From NCBI GenBank assembly GCA_963933055.1, contig CAWVSY010000015.1:1-64000 (forward strand): a stretch of 64,000 bases of DNA. The letters run 5' to 3'. Both the position numbers and the translations under genes were made by a program. The stretch comes from Oleispira sp963933055. GTDB lineage: Bacteria > Pseudomonadota > Gammaproteobacteria > Pseudomonadales > Oceanobacteraceae. The notes below the pieces were generated by a model. It saw nothing but the letters and a program-made list of their open reading frames with translations. It did not search any database and was not told the DNA's origin. Positions 18,268-27,553 of the stretch are shown here, piece by piece (positions within the stretch are counted from its first letter, which is position 1; each line of letters starts with the position of its first letter).

Positions 18268-19347
18268 TTACTCCTGAGTCTCTAACGGCTTTTCGTTGGC
18301 TTTAGGGCCGCTGCCATCAACGAAAATAGGCGTGATTGGTGCGCCTGGTTGAAGCTTAAGCTGGCCTGCTGTGATGACAACATCTCCTACGTTGATGCCC
18401 GTCACTGCGATTGTTCCTTTTTGACGTTGTCCTAGTTGAACAGGAACAGGCGTTACTTTTTCATCTTTGTACAAGTACACCAAAAACCCTTTGCCTTGAG
18501 GTATCAGTGCTTCTTCAGGAATAACGATCAAGTCTTCCTGTTTAATCAGTAGTTGTACTTTTGCGAATAGACCAGGGCGCAATTTTTTATCGTTATTGGG
18601 CAATGTTGCTCGAATTAAAATATTGCGACCTTGTTCACTAATTTGTGGGCTAATAGCCGTGACCTTTCCTTCAAATTTTTCGCCAGGGAAAGCGGTTAAA
18701 TTGATTGACAGTGTCTGCCCTTGAGCAATTTTTGGTAGATAAACTTCGGGTACTCTAAAATCTAATTTCATACTATCAATATCGACAACTTCTAGCATGT
18801 CTGCACCCGCGGTAACGTAATCACCTGGGCTGAATTGGCGTAAGCCAACGATGCCAGTGAACGGTGCGCGTAACGTCATTTTCTGCAATGAAACACGTGC
18901 TTGTTCTAATTGTGCTTCGTTAATTTGCATTTGTGCTAAAGCAGAATCGCGTGCAGTTTCAGAAATGGCTGCACTCTTGAACAGTTTGTTAACGCGCTGA
19001 TATTCTGATTTGCTCAAGGCTACTCGCGCTTTCGCTTCATTAACTTGCGCGGTATACATAGCGGCATCAAACTCGACTAAGGTTGTTCCTTTCTGAACTA
19101 AGTTACCTTCGGTGAATGCTATTTTTTCAATTCTGCCAGTAATTTCAGGGCGTAAAATAAGTGATTCATTAGCCTTTAATGTGCCTACAGCCTCAATATA
19201 CGTTGGGACATTTTGCTTACTTGCGGTGATAACCTCAGCAGGAAGCCCTTGAGCTTGTGCAACAAGAGGTATACTGCTGGTGATCAGCAATGCCGTTAGA
19301 GCGACTTTTGATAATGTTCGTTTGGGGTTTAACAATCGTAAGTTCAT
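18268..19347 (-). CDS. RND efflux periplasmic adaptor subunit
   Basis: 359 residues from ATG 19345-19347; a longer frame from a TTG at 19377 gives unconvincing extra residues. A signal peptide (ending VAQAQG) is followed by lipoyl halves RIEKIAFTEGNLVQKGTTLVEFD and MTLRAPFTGIVGLRQFSPGDYV. These flank a hairpin, with barrel and membrane-proximal domains after. There is no lipobox cysteine. It forms the tripartite pump with the RND gene directly downstream. The 238-bp gap to the divergent DMT gene must hold its promoter. Confidence 0.92.
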   Translation of the reverse strand: MNLRLLNPKRTLSKVALTALLITSSIPLVAQAQGLPAEVITASKQNVPTYIEAVGTLKANESLILRPEITGRIEKIAFTEGNLVQKGTTLVEFDAAMYTAQVNEAKARVALSKSEYQRVNKLFKSAAISETARDSALAQMQINEAQLEQARVSLQKMTLRAPFTGIVGLRQFSPGDYVTAGADMLEVVDIDSMKLDFRVPEVYLPKIAQGQTLSINLTAFPGEKFEGKVTAISPQISEQGRNILIRATLPNNDKKLRPGLFAKVQLLIKQEDLIVIPEEALIPQGKGFLVYLYKDEKVTPVPVQLGQRQKGTIAVTGINVGDVVITAGQLKLQPGAPITPIFVDGSGPKANEKPLETQE

Positions 19348-19585
19348 AGTAGGCCTAAAGTAAGTATAAGAATGCAAATCTAGAATTATGTGCCATTAAA
19401 GCGACTTTTATGCCGCAGCACTAGCCCCATTTTCGGGAAGGGTTGTTGATTAATTTGGAACAATGATAGCAAAATCGAATAGCTTATTTCACTTTTATGA
19501 ATATAAGTTTGTTTTACAGGCACTTTATGGACTATTAATGGTCCATATGTGCCAATTTTTCTGCAATTTTAACAAAAGGCCGGTT

Positions 19586-20434
19586 ATGGTTTTATTTATG
19601 TACAGCGCTATTGCGCTTCTGGCCTTCGCTGCAAATTCATTATTGTGTCGAATGGCACTGGTTGATGGGGCTATTGAGCCGCTTCCTTTTACCTTGCTGC
19701 GGATTATTTCTGGGGCTTTATTGCTGAGTTTGTTAGTACGCCCTAATCGTGCAGAGTTGCAGCAGATGGTGAGTATTAAGCAAAGTAAGGTCGCGTGGTT
19801 TTCAGCGCTGAGTCTATCGCTTTATGCATTTGCATTTTCTTGGGCCTATCTCGAAATGGATACTGGTATGGGTGCTTTGGTATTATTTGCCACCATTCAA
19901 TTGGTATTAAATGCAGTGGCTTTGTTATTAGGCCAAAAAATTAATCGATTTATGTTGGCGGGTATTGCGCTGGCCTTTATCGGGTTGGTTATTCTATTAT
20001 TGCCTGGACAATCTACCCCAGACTTCAGTGCGGCAGCGATTATGATGTTATCTGGATTAGGCTGGGCAGGATTTGTCTATACGGGTCGTAATAGCCAGCA
20101 GCCGTTAAAAGAGGTGGCGATCGCGTTTCGCTGGTCTTTAGTTTGGTGTTTGCCATTGGTCGCATTTATTAACTGGCAAGGGAGTACCTTTAAAGGAGTC
20201 TTGTTAGCTTGTTTGTCAGGAACGTTGGCGTCTGCTTTAGGCTACGCCCTTTGGTATAAAGTATTGCCTAAGTTGGGTTTGCAAAATGCAGCACAAGCGC
20301 AGTTAGTGGTGCCAGTATTTGCTATGCTAATGGGGGTTGTGTTTTTATCAGAGCAGTTATCAATTATTCTTTTGTCAGCAAGTGCTTTGATTTTATTGGG
20401 AATTACACTCGCGATTCGCAGTAAAAATATGTAA
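19586..20434 (+). CDS. EamA/DMT-family transporter
   Basis: About 282 residues with ten hydrophobic segments in two EamA halves. I place the start at ATG 19586 (AAAGG six bases upstream), giving MVLFMYSAIALLAFAANSLLCRMAL, the usual beginning of the family. The open frame runs 41 codons further upstream but that part is not family-like. Members export small metabolites or amino acids; the substrate here is unknown. Divergent from the RND adaptor gene. Confidence 0.85.
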   Translation: MVLFMYSAIALLAFAANSLLCRMALVDGAIEPLPFTLLRIISGALLLSLLVRPNRAELQQMVSIKQSKVAWFSALSLSLYAFAFSWAYLEMDTGMGALVLFATIQLVLNAVALLLGQKINRFMLAGIALAFIGLVILLLPGQSTPDFSAAAIMMLSGLGWAGFVYTGRNSQQPLKEVAIAFRWSLVWCLPLVAFINWQGSTFKGVLLACLSGTLASALGYALWYKVLPKLGLQNAAQAQLVVPVFAMLMGVVFLSEQLSIILLSASALILLGITLAIRSKNM

Positions 20435-20525
20435 TAACCGTGTTTGAAAGGTTGTATTTGTTAGTGCTCTATTATTACTATGTGGTTAATTCCCCCTTTG
20501 CTCCTCTATTTAATAAGGAACGTTT

Positions 20526-21032
20526 ATGATTGCTATGTTAGCCAAGCTGCTAAAGGCATTAAATTCAGACTCAGCACCCGGACAAATTGCGTTAGCATTT
20601 TCGTTAGGCCTTATCACAGGATTAACGCCATTATTTAGCCTTCATAATGTCTTTGTGATTTTTATTGCTTGTATCGTTCGAGTTAATTTCAGCGCGTTTT
20701 TATTAGCAACGGCGTTTTTTAGTGGTATCGCTTATTTGCTCGACCCAGCTGCGATTGCATTAGGGGAATTTTTATTAACACATGAACATTATCAAGCGTT
20801 TTGGACAGATTTATATCAATCAGAATTATTCAGATTATTAGCGTTTAATAATACGTTAATTCTAGGCAGTCTGGTGATTACAATGATTGCATTTGTGCCA
20901 GTATTGTTGATGAGTCGCTGGCTTATTTCTACTTACCGAGTGAAGTTTATGGTATGGGTAGAAAAATTGAAAATCACCAAAATATTAAAAGCCAGTAAGT
21001 TTTATAAAGTTTATCAGGCACTTGCGGAATAA
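20526..21032 (+). CDS. TIGR03546 family membrane protein
   Basis: 168 residues with three or four hydrophobic segments (about 22-50, 56-80, 108-135) and a basic C-terminal tail. The segment APGQIALAFSLGLITGLTPLFSLHN resembles DUF2062-type proteins. I recognise it as TIGR03546 by its sequence and by its invariable partner immediately downstream. SD AAGGAA precedes the ATG. Function not known. Confidence 0.8.
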   Translation: MIAMLAKLLKALNSDSAPGQIALAFSLGLITGLTPLFSLHNVFVIFIACIVRVNFSAFLLATAFFSGIAYLLDPAAIALGEFLLTHEHYQAFWTDLYQSELFRLLAFNNTLILGSLVITMIAFVPVLLMSRWLISTYRVKFMVWVEKLKITKILKASKFYKVYQALAE

Positions 21033-21042
21033 GGATAAGAAG

Positions 21043-22851
21043 ATGAAACAATGGATTCGCTGGTCAGGTTTATTAGGCTTTATCGCTATCATCGCATTAC
21101 TGGTTGTCGGTTGGATGTTTGTCGCTGGGCCGTTAATTAAATACAGCATTGAAACGTTTGGAAGTAAGGCGGCTAATGCAAAAGTAGAGGTCGAAGATGT
21201 ATCACTCAGCTTTGCTCCTATGGGAATTGAGATTACGGGTTTACAGGTCGCAAACGCAGACAAACCGATGGAAAATATTTTTCAGTTTGATCGCGCGGTC
21301 GCTGATCTAGAGTTTTTACCTTTATTATTGGGCAAAGGTATTGTTAATGAGGTGGTCTTAAGTGGTGTTGCATTTTCGACGCCTAGGCAATCTTCAGGAG
21401 CTTTACTAGATGATCGTGACGATGATGCTGAGAAAACATCATCCGCTAAAAATGAGTCATTTATCAATCCTGACAGCATTAACCAGGCGCTGCCGAGTGC
21501 TGATGAGTTACTTGCGCGTGAGCCCTTATTAACCGAGCAGCGTGGACGCGCATTCCAGCAAAGTTTTAAAACGATTAAAACCGATTCAGATAACGCGATT
21601 GCTGCGTTGCCTGGCAATGAAGATTTTGCGGCTTATGAGGATGAGTTTAATCGTCTTACTTCTGGAAAATTTGATTCTGTTGAAGACTTTCAACAGCGTA
21701 AGAAAGAATTTGATGCGCTTAAAAAACGTATCAAACAAGATCAGAAAGCCATTAGCAAAGCAAAAGAAGTTTTGACGGCCGGTAAAGAGTCATTAACGCA
21801 GCAATGGGCAGATTTAAAAGTTGCTCCTACAGAAGATTTTAAAAATTTAAAACGTAAATATAAGCTAGATGGTGCTGGTGTTACTAACTTAAGCCGTTTA
21901 ATGTTTGGTGATGCGGCAGGTGAATGGTCTGAAAAAGGTGTGTATTGGTATGAAAAAATACGTCCATTTTTAATCTCTGAAGAATCAGATGTTCGCAGCG
22001 AGAAGGCAGACGTTGAGCATATTCGCCAAGAAGGCCGATTTGTTCATTTTGAAAGCGATCGTCCATTGCCAGATTTATTGATTAGACAAATGTATTTAAG
22101 GGTGAAACTTCCTGAGACAAATGCTCAGTCTATGGGGGATGTTGCGGTCACTGTTTATGATATTACGCATCAGCAAGCGGTTATTAATAGACCCACTCGT
22201 ATAGTCGCCACTGGAAAAAACTTAAATAATATACAATCGCTGGATATTAATGGAACCTTGGATCACCGCTCTTCTCCAGGTAAAGATAGCTTGCAGATGA
22301 AGATTAAAGGCGTGAATTTAACAGATTATAACGTCGGTGCTATGGGCTTAAAACTGAACAGCAGTTTGGTGGATATAACCGGTGAAGCAGATATTGTTGC
22401 CGGTGATGTTGATGCTACCAGTAAAGCACAGTTTTCTAAGGCTGTTTTTAGTAGCAAGGATAAAACCTTGGTAGCAAAAGAGTTGGTGCGAGCCTTACAA
22501 AAAATTGATCGTTTTGATATTGATGCAAGTGCGGAAGGTTCTTTAATCGCTCCTAAGGTAGGAATCAGTTCAGACTTAGATCGCAAGCTCAATAATGCGT
22601 TTAGTCAGCGAATAGATGAAAAACAGCAAGAGCTGGAGCAGCAGCTTAAAGGTAAGTTGAATGATAAATTATTAGCTTATGGTGGAGATTATCAACAGCA
22701 ATTGAAAGCGCTTGATATTCAAAATGGTTCTTTAACGGATAAACAAAATACGCTAAAAGAACTAGCGAAATCTGAATTGTCTTCCTTTGAAGATCAGAAG
22801 AAAAAAGAATTAGAGAAAAAAGCGAAGGATAAATTTAAGAATTTATTTTAG
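21043..22851 (+). CDS. TIGR03545 family protein (AsmA-like envelope protein)
   Basis: 602 residues from ATG 21043, with AAGGA upstream, 10 bp after TIGR03546. One N-terminal membrane segment (about 9-31), then a beta-rich region with an AsmA-like start (EVEDVSLSFAPMGIEITGLQVANADKP). A long charged helical stretch lies near 150-260, then a second beta-rich domain, and the protein ends in Lys/Glu-rich coiled coil. The layout suggests an inner-membrane-anchored periplasmic protein, possibly bridging toward the outer membrane. The pair is conserved but has no described function that I know. Confidence 0.8.
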   Translation: MKQWIRWSGLLGFIAIIALLVVGWMFVAGPLIKYSIETFGSKAANAKVEVEDVSLSFAPMGIEITGLQVANADKPMENIFQFDRAVADLEFLPLLLGKGIVNEVVLSGVAFSTPRQSSGALLDDRDDDAEKTSSAKNESFINPDSINQALPSADELLAREPLLTEQRGRAFQQSFKTIKTDSDNAIAALPGNEDFAAYEDEFNRLTSGKFDSVEDFQQRKKEFDALKKRIKQDQKAISKAKEVLTAGKESLTQQWADLKVAPTEDFKNLKRKYKLDGAGVTNLSRLMFGDAAGEWSEKGVYWYEKIRPFLISEESDVRSEKADVEHIRQEGRFVHFESDRPLPDLLIRQMYLRVKLPETNAQSMGDVAVTVYDITHQQAVINRPTRIVATGKNLNNIQSLDINGTLDHRSSPGKDSLQMKIKGVNLTDYNVGAMGLKLNSSLVDITGEADIVAGDVDATSKAQFSKAVFSSKDKTLVAKELVRALQKIDRFDIDASAEGSLIAPKVGISSDLDRKLNNAFSQRIDEKQQELEQQLKGKLNDKLLAYGGDYQQQLKALDIQNGSLTDKQNTLKELAKSELSSFEDQKKKELEKKAKDKFKNLF

Positions 22852-23126
22852 TGGTTTATCGGCATGTTTTATTGTGAATGCATGCTGAATGGCAGTCTAG
22901 GCAAAGGAATGCCTTGCTATCACTTCGGCTAGTGTAGACAGCTGCGAATCAATTAAAAAACTGACAAAAATATTACTAGCGTATCCTGCAAAAAAGTGTG
23001 CGTTGTTTACTTTCTTTTCTTCAATCCTCAACTATGCTGTAAGTTCTTTTAAACTTATATGACACTAAAAAGAGCGTATCTTTGGTGGCATATGCAAGAC
23101 TGCAGATACAAGGTGTAGAGGTGAGT

Positions 23127-23378
23127 ATGAAACGAATTCTCTTTACGACGATGGTATTGTTTTTCAGTATTTCAAGCATGGCAGATCAGCCAGAATTTGA
23201 GACGTTACTGCAAAATACATCTGATCAGCAAGTAATGACATTAATTGAAGATAAAAATCACGATCTTATGTCGAGTTATGATTATTATCTGAAAGCTCGT
23301 CAACAAGGGCAGCAGTTGAAAAAAAACCGTGTCCATAAGCAGTACAGCCAGTTCATTCAGAAAAAACAAGCGCTTTAG
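23127..23378 (+). CDS. Small secreted protein, unknown
   Basis: 83 residues from ATG 23127, preceded by GAGGTGAG. A clear signal peptide (MKRILFTTMVLFFSISSMA, cut before DQPEF) leaves a mature part of about 64 residues. That part is charged, helical, Gln/Lys-rich and without cysteines. It stands alone between TIGR03545 and recJ, with a 275-bp gap upstream in which I see no gene. No family recognised. Confidence 0.6.
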   Translation: MKRILFTTMVLFFSISSMADQPEFETLLQNTSDQQVMTLIEDKNHDLMSSYDYYLKARQQGQQLKKNRVHKQYSQFIQKKQAL

Positions 23379-23472
23379 TTTTTCTTTTCTCACGAGAAGC
23401 GAGCGCCATTACCTTGTAGCATCGCTAGCACTTCTAGTAAACTAGCGCTATTCATAGGCTAGGCGCTTACTC

Positions 23473-25245
23473 ATGTCCGTTAGAATTGAACGTTACGTTC
23501 AAGCGACAGCTTCTTTAGCAGAAAACTGTCATCCTGTTTTATCCTCTATTTATCAATCTCGTGGTATTCAATCAGCTGAAGAATTGCAGTATGAATTATC
23601 CGGCTTGCTGCCGTTTCATCAATTACACGATATCGAGAAAGCGGCCAGTCTTATTGCTGATGCGATCATGGCTCAGCAGCGCATTCTTATTGTGGGCGAT
23701 TTTGATGCCGATGGGGCAACCAGTACCGCTTTAGGTATACGTGCTTTGCGTCAGTTCGGGGCTCACGAGGCCTGTTATCTGGTTCCTAACCGTTTTGAAT
23801 ATGGTTATGGTCTAACCCCTGAAATAGTCGAAGTGGCTCGTCACATGCAGCCACAACTTTTGATCACCGTGGATAATGGCATTTCGTCGATCGCAGGCGT
23901 TAAAGCCGCAAAAGACGCAGGTATGACGGTTATTGTTACTGATCATCATTTGGCCGCTGATGAGTTGCCGGAAGCGGATGCCATTGTTAATCCTAATCAA
24001 CCTGCGTGTGAGTTTCCATCCAAAGCGGCTTGTGGCTGCGCGGTAATTTTTTATGTCATGACCGCTGTGCGTACTGAGCTGCGTAAACGAGATTGGTTTG
24101 TCAATAAAGTTGAGCCCAATATGGCTCAGTTTCTTGATTTATTGGCGTTGGCTTCTGTTGCCGATGTGGTGCCGTTAGATAAAAATAATCGTATTTTTGT
24201 TGACCAAGGTCTAAGAAGAATTCGTGCAGGAAAATCCATCGCGGGCATTCGTGCATTGCTAAACGTTGGGGGTAAGCAAGCACACAATCTAGTAGCCAGT
24301 GATTTAGGTTTTGCTATTGGCCCAAGACTGAATGCGGCAGGGCGCTTGGACGATATGGCAACCGGAATTGAGTGCCTTCTAACTGATAACGATGATCTAG
24401 CACAGCAATATGCTGAAGAGCTCAATAGTCTGAATGAAGAACGTAAAAATATTGAGCGAGAAATGCAGCAGCAAGCCATTATGGGTCTGCAATCGCAGGC
24501 ATTAGTCGCAACTATTCATCAGGCTGATACTGAAGTAAATGCCTTGCCTTGGGGGTTGTGCATTTATGATGCGCAGTGGCATCAAGGTGTGATTGGTATT
24601 TTGGCTTCTCGGATTAAAGATAAGGTGCATCGTCCTGTTATTGCATTTGCCAATGCCGATACAGACTTATCGATGGCTGAGCAAGAAATAAAAGGCTCTG
24701 CTCGCTCCATTCCAGGGCTGCATATTCGGGATGCATTAGATCTGATGGCTAAGCGTCGTCCTGATATTCTCACTAAATTTGGTGGCCATGCTATGGCGGC
24801 AGGGTTAAGTATCAAATTGTCTCATTTTGATGAATTTCAACGACTATTCGATCAAGTTTGCAGTGAGTTATTAACCACAGAGCAATTAGATCAAGTAATC
24901 TATAGTGATGGTGAGCTAACGGCGCAAGATTTAAATTTAAACCTTGCGGGTATATTGAAATACGCTGGACCTTGGGGTCAGATGTTCCCTGAGCCCGTCT
25001 TTGATGGACGCTTTAATATTATTAACCAGCGTATTGTCGGCAGTAACCACCTTAAACTAACGCTGGGGGTTATTGGCAGTCCGGTATGTGTTGATGCAAT
25101 TGCTTTTAATATTGATCTTGACGAATGGCTGGATCATTCTTGCCAGCAAATACATTGTGCGTATCAATTAGATATTAATGAATTTCGGGGCAACCAATCT
25201 CTGCAGTTTATTATTCGCCATATTGAAAAAATAAAATCTGAGTGA
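23473..25245 (+). CDS. recJ: Single-stranded-DNA-specific exonuclease RecJ
   Basis: 590 residues, usual length. A 5'-3' ssDNA exonuclease of recombination and mismatch repair. DHH-family motifs are seen in order: GDFDADGATST, TVDNGISS, VTDHH, then FAIGPRLNAAGRLDD, and the DHHA1 segment with KFGGHAMAAGLSI. All metal-binding aspartates and histidines appear present. The C-terminal OB-type domain ends at IRHIEK. It is followed seven bases later by a small methyltransferase-like gene. Confidence 0.96.
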   Translation: MSVRIERYVQATASLAENCHPVLSSIYQSRGIQSAEELQYELSGLLPFHQLHDIEKAASLIADAIMAQQRILIVGDFDADGATSTALGIRALRQFGAHEACYLVPNRFEYGYGLTPEIVEVARHMQPQLLITVDNGISSIAGVKAAKDAGMTVIVTDHHLAADELPEADAIVNPNQPACEFPSKAACGCAVIFYVMTAVRTELRKRDWFVNKVEPNMAQFLDLLALASVADVVPLDKNNRIFVDQGLRRIRAGKSIAGIRALLNVGGKQAHNLVASDLGFAIGPRLNAAGRLDDMATGIECLLTDNDDLAQQYAEELNSLNEERKNIEREMQQQAIMGLQSQALVATIHQADTEVNALPWGLCIYDAQWHQGVIGILASRIKDKVHRPVIAFANADTDLSMAEQEIKGSARSIPGLHIRDALDLMAKRRPDILTKFGGHAMAAGLSIKLSHFDEFQRLFDQVCSELLTTEQLDQVIYSDGELTAQDLNLNLAGILKYAGPWGQMFPEPVFDGRFNIINQRIVGSNHLKLTLGVIGSPVCVDAIAFNIDLDEWLDHSCQQIHCAYQLDINEFRGNQSLQFIIRHIEKIKSE

Positions 25246-25251
25246 TCGAAT

Positions 25252-25722
25252 ATGAAATATTTAGAACTAAAATGTCCACCGCCGTTTGTGATGATCATTG
25301 CGCTAATGATTGCGGTAATTGCATCACAGAGAAATTTAGAATTCATTCTGCAACAAGCTGCGATACTTGAGAATCTTGTATGGCCGTTGCTCTTTGCGAT
25401 TGCTGGAGCTGCTATTGCCCTTGCTGGGGTTAAAGAATTTAAGCAGCGCCATACAACCCTTAATCCGATTCACCCAGAAAGAACATCAAGCTTGGTTACC
25501 TCTGGGGTTTACCAGTTGACCCGTAATCCAATGTATCTTGGCATGTTATTGGTTTTGTTAGGATGGGCTGATTTTTTAGATTCGTTTTTGGCCTTCGGTG
25601 GCGCTCTTGTCTTTTTTGGTTATATTTCGGCTTTTCAAATAAAACCGGAAGAAGACATGATGAAAGAGAAATTTGATCAGGGCTTTGTCCAATATTGCTC
25701 ACAGGTTAGGCGCTGGCTATAA
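25252..25722 (+). CDS. Isoprenylcysteine carboxyl methyltransferase-like membrane protein
   Basis: 156 residues, four hydrophobic segments. It contains the ICMT/PEMT signature LVTSGVYQLTRNPMYLGMLLVLLGW, then a C-terminal EE pair (KPEEDMMKEKF) that in this family helps bind S-adenosylmethionine. Bacterial members are mostly uncharacterised lipid or small-molecule methyltransferases. Only six bases separate it from recJ, so it is co-transcribed, without an obvious functional link. Confidence 0.85.
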   Translation: MKYLELKCPPPFVMIIALMIAVIASQRNLEFILQQAAILENLVWPLLFAIAGAAIALAGVKEFKQRHTTLNPIHPERTSSLVTSGVYQLTRNPMYLGMLLVLLGWADFLDSFLAFGGALVFFGYISAFQIKPEEDMMKEKFDQGFVQYCSQVRRWL

Positions 25723-25774
25723 CCTGTGGCAATAACATTCGATCGGTTTGCTGACATTTCCGTGGAGGAGATTA

Positions 25775-27397
25775 TTATTTCGGCTCTTGGTAATTCTTGA
25801 TCAATTTAACGACCTCTCCTGCTTTACGTCCTTGCATGGCACAGGTTGTCATCATTCCTGCCATCAATGCACCACCAACCCCTGCGGTCATAATATCTGA
25901 ACCTGTCATGTACAGGTTTTTAACTGGTGTGATTGGGTGCAAAAAAGGTTGTTTAAAACGATCGACGTAATGGTCGAGTGCTAGCATTTCTCCTGCACTG
26001 GTCTTTTGATACCAATTGGTTGAAAGCGGCGTTGATAGTTCAAAATAGTCGAGCTTGTCTCTTAACTGAGGATGGCGTTCGAATAATTTTTCCATTAAAC
26101 GCTCAGCAAACTGAGCTTTAAAGGCTTCATAATCTTCGCCGCGTTTTTGCCACTGGCTTTCATCCCACTGCTTGAACCAATCCATATTTGCGGGTGTGAC
26201 GACTTCGACGGTTGATTTTCCGGGGTAGCGATTTTCCCAATCAGGATCTTTTGCTGACGGAAATGAAATATAGACCAAAGGAAATTCTTCATTAGGATTG
26301 GCTTGATAGTTTTTTAAATTATTATCATGATCGCCACTAGGATAAATCCATAAATTGGTGGTGCTTAAGCCTAATTCTTCCGTGGTGCCCTTAAAACCTG
26401 CATAAATGCAAAAGTGCGCAGATGAAGGCGATACTTTTTTCAACCACGAATCAACGCCTAAGCGGGCTTGAACCGCTGACGGTAACAACTTTTTAACGGT
26501 ATTGTAGAAACCTGCATTACTGACGATGTTATCGGCGTTTATTTCTGTACCGCATGCCATGCGAACGCCATAAGCCTTATTGTCTTTGATGAGAACTTCT
26601 GCAACATCGGCGTAAGTAAATACTTCACCGCCATTTTTTTGAATGGTCGGAATAATGCTACGGGCAATTTCGGATGAGCCTCCGACGGGGTAAGCTCCGC
26701 CTGCCAGATAGTGTTTTGCGATTAAAGCATGCATTAAAAAAGCGGCATCGATGGGGGCTTGGCCATAATTTCCCCATTGCCCGGTTAGAACAGATATTAA
26801 TTCTTGATTAGCGGTTAAGCTTTCTAAAACATCACGGGTCGTTTTAAAAAATTCTTTAGGGACTAGCATCGGGCGGATTTTATTGTACAAGCCTGCTAAC
26901 CAGCGAGGCATGCCTTGGCCAGCAAAGAATTTAGGGGTGTATCGACTAATGTCACGTATCAGTTGGATGTATTGATCAATGGCTATGTCTTCACCAGGGA
27001 AGCGTTCTTTCAGCATCGTGGAAAAATTATCGCGACCAGCGACAAAGCTGTATTCGTCTTTCCCAATAATCACTCGGTCGTATTCATCTTCCATGGCAGC
27101 CCACGTTAAGCGACCTTCGCTGATGACATCGAATACCCGTCGCAGGGTAGAAGGTTTATGAACTTCGCCCACATAATGCACGCCGACATCCCATTCGTAA
27201 CCTTCACGCTCATAGGCATGGGTATAACCGCCAGCCGTATAATGCTGTTCTAAAACACATACTTTTTGGCCCAGTAGTGATAAGAAAGCGGCATTGGCTA
27301 GGCCTCCCATACCCGAACCAATGACGATGGTATCGTAATGTGTGTCGACGCGATTTGCGCGGAAGCGTTTGCCCGTTTTAACTTTTACCTTCGCCAT
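25775..27397 (-). CDS. FAD-dependent oxidoreductase, RetSat/CrtI-like
   Basis: 540 residues from ATG 27395-27397. The FAD-binding Rossmann motif is TIVIGSGMGGLANAAFLSLLGQKVCVLEQ (about residues 24-52). GGYTHAYEREGYEWDVGVHYVG follows, and the C-terminal FAD motif ends at NLYMTGSDIMTAGVGGALMAG. The layout matches all-trans-retinol 13,14-reductase and carotenoid isomerase/desaturase relatives. There is a short basic tail (KVKVKTGKRFRANR) before the domain. It is divergent from a PadR regulator and likely controlled by it. True substrate unknown; no carotenoid genes are nearby. Confidence 0.85.
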   Translation of the reverse strand: MAKVKVKTGKRFRANRVDTHYDTIVIGSGMGGLANAAFLSLLGQKVCVLEQHYTAGGYTHAYEREGYEWDVGVHYVGEVHKPSTLRRVFDVISEGRLTWAAMEDEYDRVIIGKDEYSFVAGRDNFSTMLKERFPGEDIAIDQYIQLIRDISRYTPKFFAGQGMPRWLAGLYNKIRPMLVPKEFFKTTRDVLESLTANQELISVLTGQWGNYGQAPIDAAFLMHALIAKHYLAGGAYPVGGSSEIARSIIPTIQKNGGEVFTYADVAEVLIKDNKAYGVRMACGTEINADNIVSNAGFYNTVKKLLPSAVQARLGVDSWLKKVSPSSAHFCIYAGFKGTTEELGLSTTNLWIYPSGDHDNNLKNYQANPNEEFPLVYISFPSAKDPDWENRYPGKSTVEVVTPANMDWFKQWDESQWQKRGEDYEAFKAQFAERLMEKLFERHPQLRDKLDYFELSTPLSTNWYQKTSAGEMLALDHYVDRFKQPFLHPITPVKNLYMTGSDIMTAGVGGALMAGMMTTCAMQGRKAGEVVKLIKNYQEPK

Positions 27398-27439
27398 TGA
27401 TGATGACCTCAATATTGTACGTATCGTATTATTATTGTT

Positions 27440-27455
27440 ATGCAATTTGTTGCAT
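27440..27455. promoter_or_regulatory. Candidate PadR operator 1
   Basis: ATGCAATTTGTTGCAT: perfect 6-bp arms ATGCAA/TTGCAT around 4 bp. It lies 43-58 bp upstream of the flavoprotein start and is nearly identical, inverted, to the second site at 27491-27506. Confidence 0.6.
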
Positions 27456-27490
27456 ATTAAGAAATTTAGATTACCGCCTTATTTAGGGAT

Positions 27491-27506
27491 ATGCAAATAA
27501 TTGCAT
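27491..27506. promoter_or_regulatory. Candidate PadR operator 2
   Basis: ATGCAAATAATTGCAT: the same ATGCAA-N4-TTGCAT palindrome. Extended to 20 bp, 18 positions match site 1 when one is inverted. The centres are 51 bp apart, about five helical turns. A -10-like TATACT at 27515-27520 lies just downstream on the padR side. Confidence 0.6.
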
Positions 27507-27553
27507 AAACACGTTATACTGATAAAAAATGAATTCAGAGTAGAGAGCGTTTA

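Noticed and set aside
19348..19377. Upstream start for the RND adaptor
   Set aside because: It begins with TTG and the added residues precede a complete signal peptide.
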